Positions 62,465 through 64,000 of a stretch of 64,000 bases of DNA are shown one piece after another. The position numbers and the translations under genes were made by a program. The notes under the pieces were generated by a model, which ran no database searches, was not told the origin of the DNA, and was given only the letters and a program-made list of their open reading frames with translations. Within the stretch, counting starts at the first letter, position 1; each line of letters opens with the position of its first letter. Source of the stretch: Planctomycetota bacterium (lineage in GTDB: Bacteria; Planctomycetota; PLA2); assembly GCA_021776735.1 (NCBI GenBank), contig JAJFFH010000027.1, forward strand, positions 186,001 to 250,000, read 5' to 3'.

Positions 62465-64000
62465 TCATCGCTTGTCCGGTGCAAGGTCCTCGACGATCTG
62501 CTGCTGGCGTCGCTGCAGATCCCTGAAGAACCGGATCACCCCTTCGTAGTTCTGCCACTCCTGCGTGAGCCGTCGGAGGCGCTTCAGGCCATCCGCGACC
62601 TTGCGTTGTGCCGTGGCCACTTTGCGCTTGGCATTGCCGTACGTCGCCTCATCCGCGGCGCGGGCCATTTCGCCGAGACCGCGGTAGCCCTGTGGTCCGT
62701 GTTCCGCGGCAAGTCGGTCGGCGAGACCGGCCATCTCGACAAGTTTGATATGCGCGTCACCAACCCGGATCGCCTTTTCGTTGTACGCGGCCCAGATGTC
62801 ACCGTAGAGCTCGCCGCCAAATGCTCGCCCCGACCCCTCGCGCTGCAGAAGGTGGCGCTCATAGAACGGCAGCATCTGGTCTGCGCTGGAACGGTCGCCG
62901 AGACGATTGAACACATAGGTATCGAGGATCGACTGGACGCGGCGCGCGATGGCTTCGATATCTTCGATCACTCGCGCCTGGGCGGCCTGCGAGCTGTTGC
63001 AGAGCCGGCGAAATTCCGCTCGGTCACCGCGTGCGCCGTCGATGTCGTCGAGGCGCCGCTCGACATCGAGGGCTTTTTCGAGGGTTCGCTCGAGCGATCC
63101 GCGAAGATCGCCCTTGCGGGCCACGAGCGCACCATCGAGGTCGCCCTCGCCGACCACTTGTACGCGGTACTCGGCGCGCGTCTCGCGCTTTTGGCCCTTC
63201 GAGTCCTCGACGATGAGCCGGAACGTGATCTGATCGCCCTTGCTCAACGCTTCGCCCTTCAGGTTGCGAAAACGCGCGAGGTCGAGCGAGAACACGCCCA
63301 CAAGGCGACCACCGGCCCGCTCCGAACCGCGCTGGCTGCTCACCGCGTCGCCACCGGCGTCGCCGAACACGGCTTCGCGCGGCTTGTCTTCGCCCACGGC
63401 GTAGCGCAGCACGGTCCGGTCGATGCGGTGGTCGTCCCGTGCGTTGAATCCGACGAGCACAACGCCGCCGGGGAGCCGCTCGGGGCGTGTCCCCGGGGTC
63501 GCGACGCGTACGGTCGGGGGCTGGTCGCGGGCGACGCGCAGGATGTATGTGTCGGATCCCGCGTCGTTCTCCTCGCCGCTCTTGCCGACGAGGCGCAGGG
63601 AGTAGCGCAGGTCTTTGTGCGGAGCAAGGGTGGCCTCGAACTGGTTGCCGTCGATACGCTTCATCGCCGCGGGCACGGCGGCGCCCTTGGCCAGGAACGC
63701 ATCGCGCAGGTTCATGTTGGCGCGGATGCGCAATGTGATCCTGGTGCCCTGGGGAACCCGTTGATCGCCGCCTGCGAGTGTTTCGTCGGCGCGTTGGAGG
63801 TATGTAGGGTACTCGCACTCCATCTCGATCGCCAAGACGGCGGGCGGGGTCAGCGCGTCGATGTGATAGACCTGTTCGCGGTCGTCGTCTCCACCGGCGA
63901 CGGTGAACCGGATCGACTCGTAGATCGGCATCGTGATCGCGAAGAGCGCGGCGTCCTCGGACGAGGGGGTCAGCTCGACGATTTCTGCGCTACTGCGACG
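62465..64000 (-). CDS. Large envelope protein of a DUF4175-like cluster (5' end outside the window)
   Basis: 512 codons are visible and the frame is open through the right edge, so the N-terminus is missing (an internal Met at 63931 is not the start). Residues contain beta-sandwich domains (SSEDAALFAITMPIYESIRFTVAGGDDDREQVYHIDALTPPAVLAIEMECEYPTYLQ; QPPTVRVATPG; ITFRLIVEDSKGQKRETRAEYRVQVV) and then helices (LERTLEKALDVERRLDDIDGARG). This resembles the C-terminal part of large membrane proteins linked to MoxR/DUF58/BatA systems, like those at 21-25 kb. A 61-base gap separates it from the next gene. Confidence 0.7.
   Translation of the reverse strand, partial: RRSSAEIVELTPSSEDAALFAITMPIYESIRFTVAGGDDDREQVYHIDALTPPAVLAIEMECEYPTYLQRADETLAGGDQRVPQGTRITLRIRANMNLRDAFLAKGAAVPAAMKRIDGNQFEATLAPHKDLRYSLRLVGKSGEENDAGSDTYILRVARDQPPTVRVATPGTRPERLPGGVVLVGFNARDDHRIDRTVLRYAVGEDKPREAVFGDAGGDAVSSQRGSERAGGRLVGVFSLDLARFRNLKGEALSKGDQITFRLIVEDSKGQKRETRAEYRVQVVGEGDLDGALVARKGDLRGSLERTLEKALDVERRLDDIDGARGDRAEFRRLCNSSQAAQARVIEDIEAIARRVQSILDTYVFNRLGDRSSADQMLPFYERHLLQREGSGRAFGGELYGDIWAAYNEKAIRVGDAHIKLVEMAGLADRLAAEHGPQGYRGLGEMARAADEATYGNAKRKVATAQRKVADGLKRLRRLTQEWQNYEGVIRFFRDLQRRQQQIVEDLAPDKR

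Noticed and set aside
1-64000. CRISPR arrays, rRNA, tRNA, insertion sequences and prophage genes
   Set aside because: Looked for by pattern on both strands; none seen. Short tRNAs could be missed by eye.

Overview
The window is a GC-rich bacterial chromosome segment, densely coding, with no phage, transposase, rRNA or recognisable tRNA. LPS genes (waaA, lpxB), a beta-barrel porin-like protein and many signal peptides indicate a two-membrane cell. Several traits point to Planctomycetota: an ECF-type sigma factor with a very long C-terminal extension, many carboxypeptidase-regulatory-like (beta-sandwich) repeats, thioredoxin/HEAT fusions, prenyltransferase-like repeat proteins, and BatA/DUF58-type clusters. 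That placement is inference; no marker comparison could be run.

Layout. 1-3.5 kb (minus): an outer-membrane protein, a phosphotransferase/P-loop kinase fusion and a DUF983 protein. 3.5-8 kb (plus): CvpA, LemA, a secreted repeat protein and a 7Fe-type ferredoxin. 8.4-9.9 kb (minus): purF. 10.2-16.9 kb (plus): a tightly overlapping unit of waaA, a PHP-like membrane protein, a CPBP intramembrane protease and a membrane-anchored sigma factor. 16.9-21 kb (minus): GNAT, nitronate monooxygenase-like, lpxB and two small membrane proteins. 21.1-25.8 kb (plus): membrane protein, DUF58, BatA-like protein and M48 protease. 26-32.4 kb (plus): di-heme peroxidase, saccharopine dehydrogenase-like protein, guaB-guaA. 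32.5-37.8 kb: two thioredoxin-like genes (minus) around a membrane-anchored protein and a heptad-repeat coiled coil (plus). 37.8-45.7 kb (minus): gatB-gatA-gatC, rlmN, clpX, clpP, tig. 46-53.8 kb: rho, a GGQ release-factor-like protein, fusA (minus), TPR, Nudix and M24 peptidase genes. 53.9-64 kb: a HEAT/hydrolase fusion, larE, a toroid-repeat protein, and a minus-strand run of secreted coiled-coil proteins leading to a large protein cut by the right edge.

How genes work together. tig-clpP-clpX is the classic chaperone/protease unit, gatCAB makes Gln-/Asn-tRNA by transamidation, and guaBA with purF covers purine synthesis. The waaA-to-sigma unit suggests envelope synthesis next to an envelope-sensing regulator.

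Most notable observations: (1) a dispersed 14-19 bp motif, core ACGGACGGCGATGT, with eight exact copies and several near copies, many intergenic; (2) a thioredoxin-like gene read through by one in-frame TGA followed by a SECIS-like hairpin, a candidate selenoprotein; (3) clpX with an in-frame TGA exactly where a conserved glycine belongs; (4) a membrane-tethered sigma factor encoded 5 bp after an intramembrane protease; (5) two families of short intergenic hairpins.
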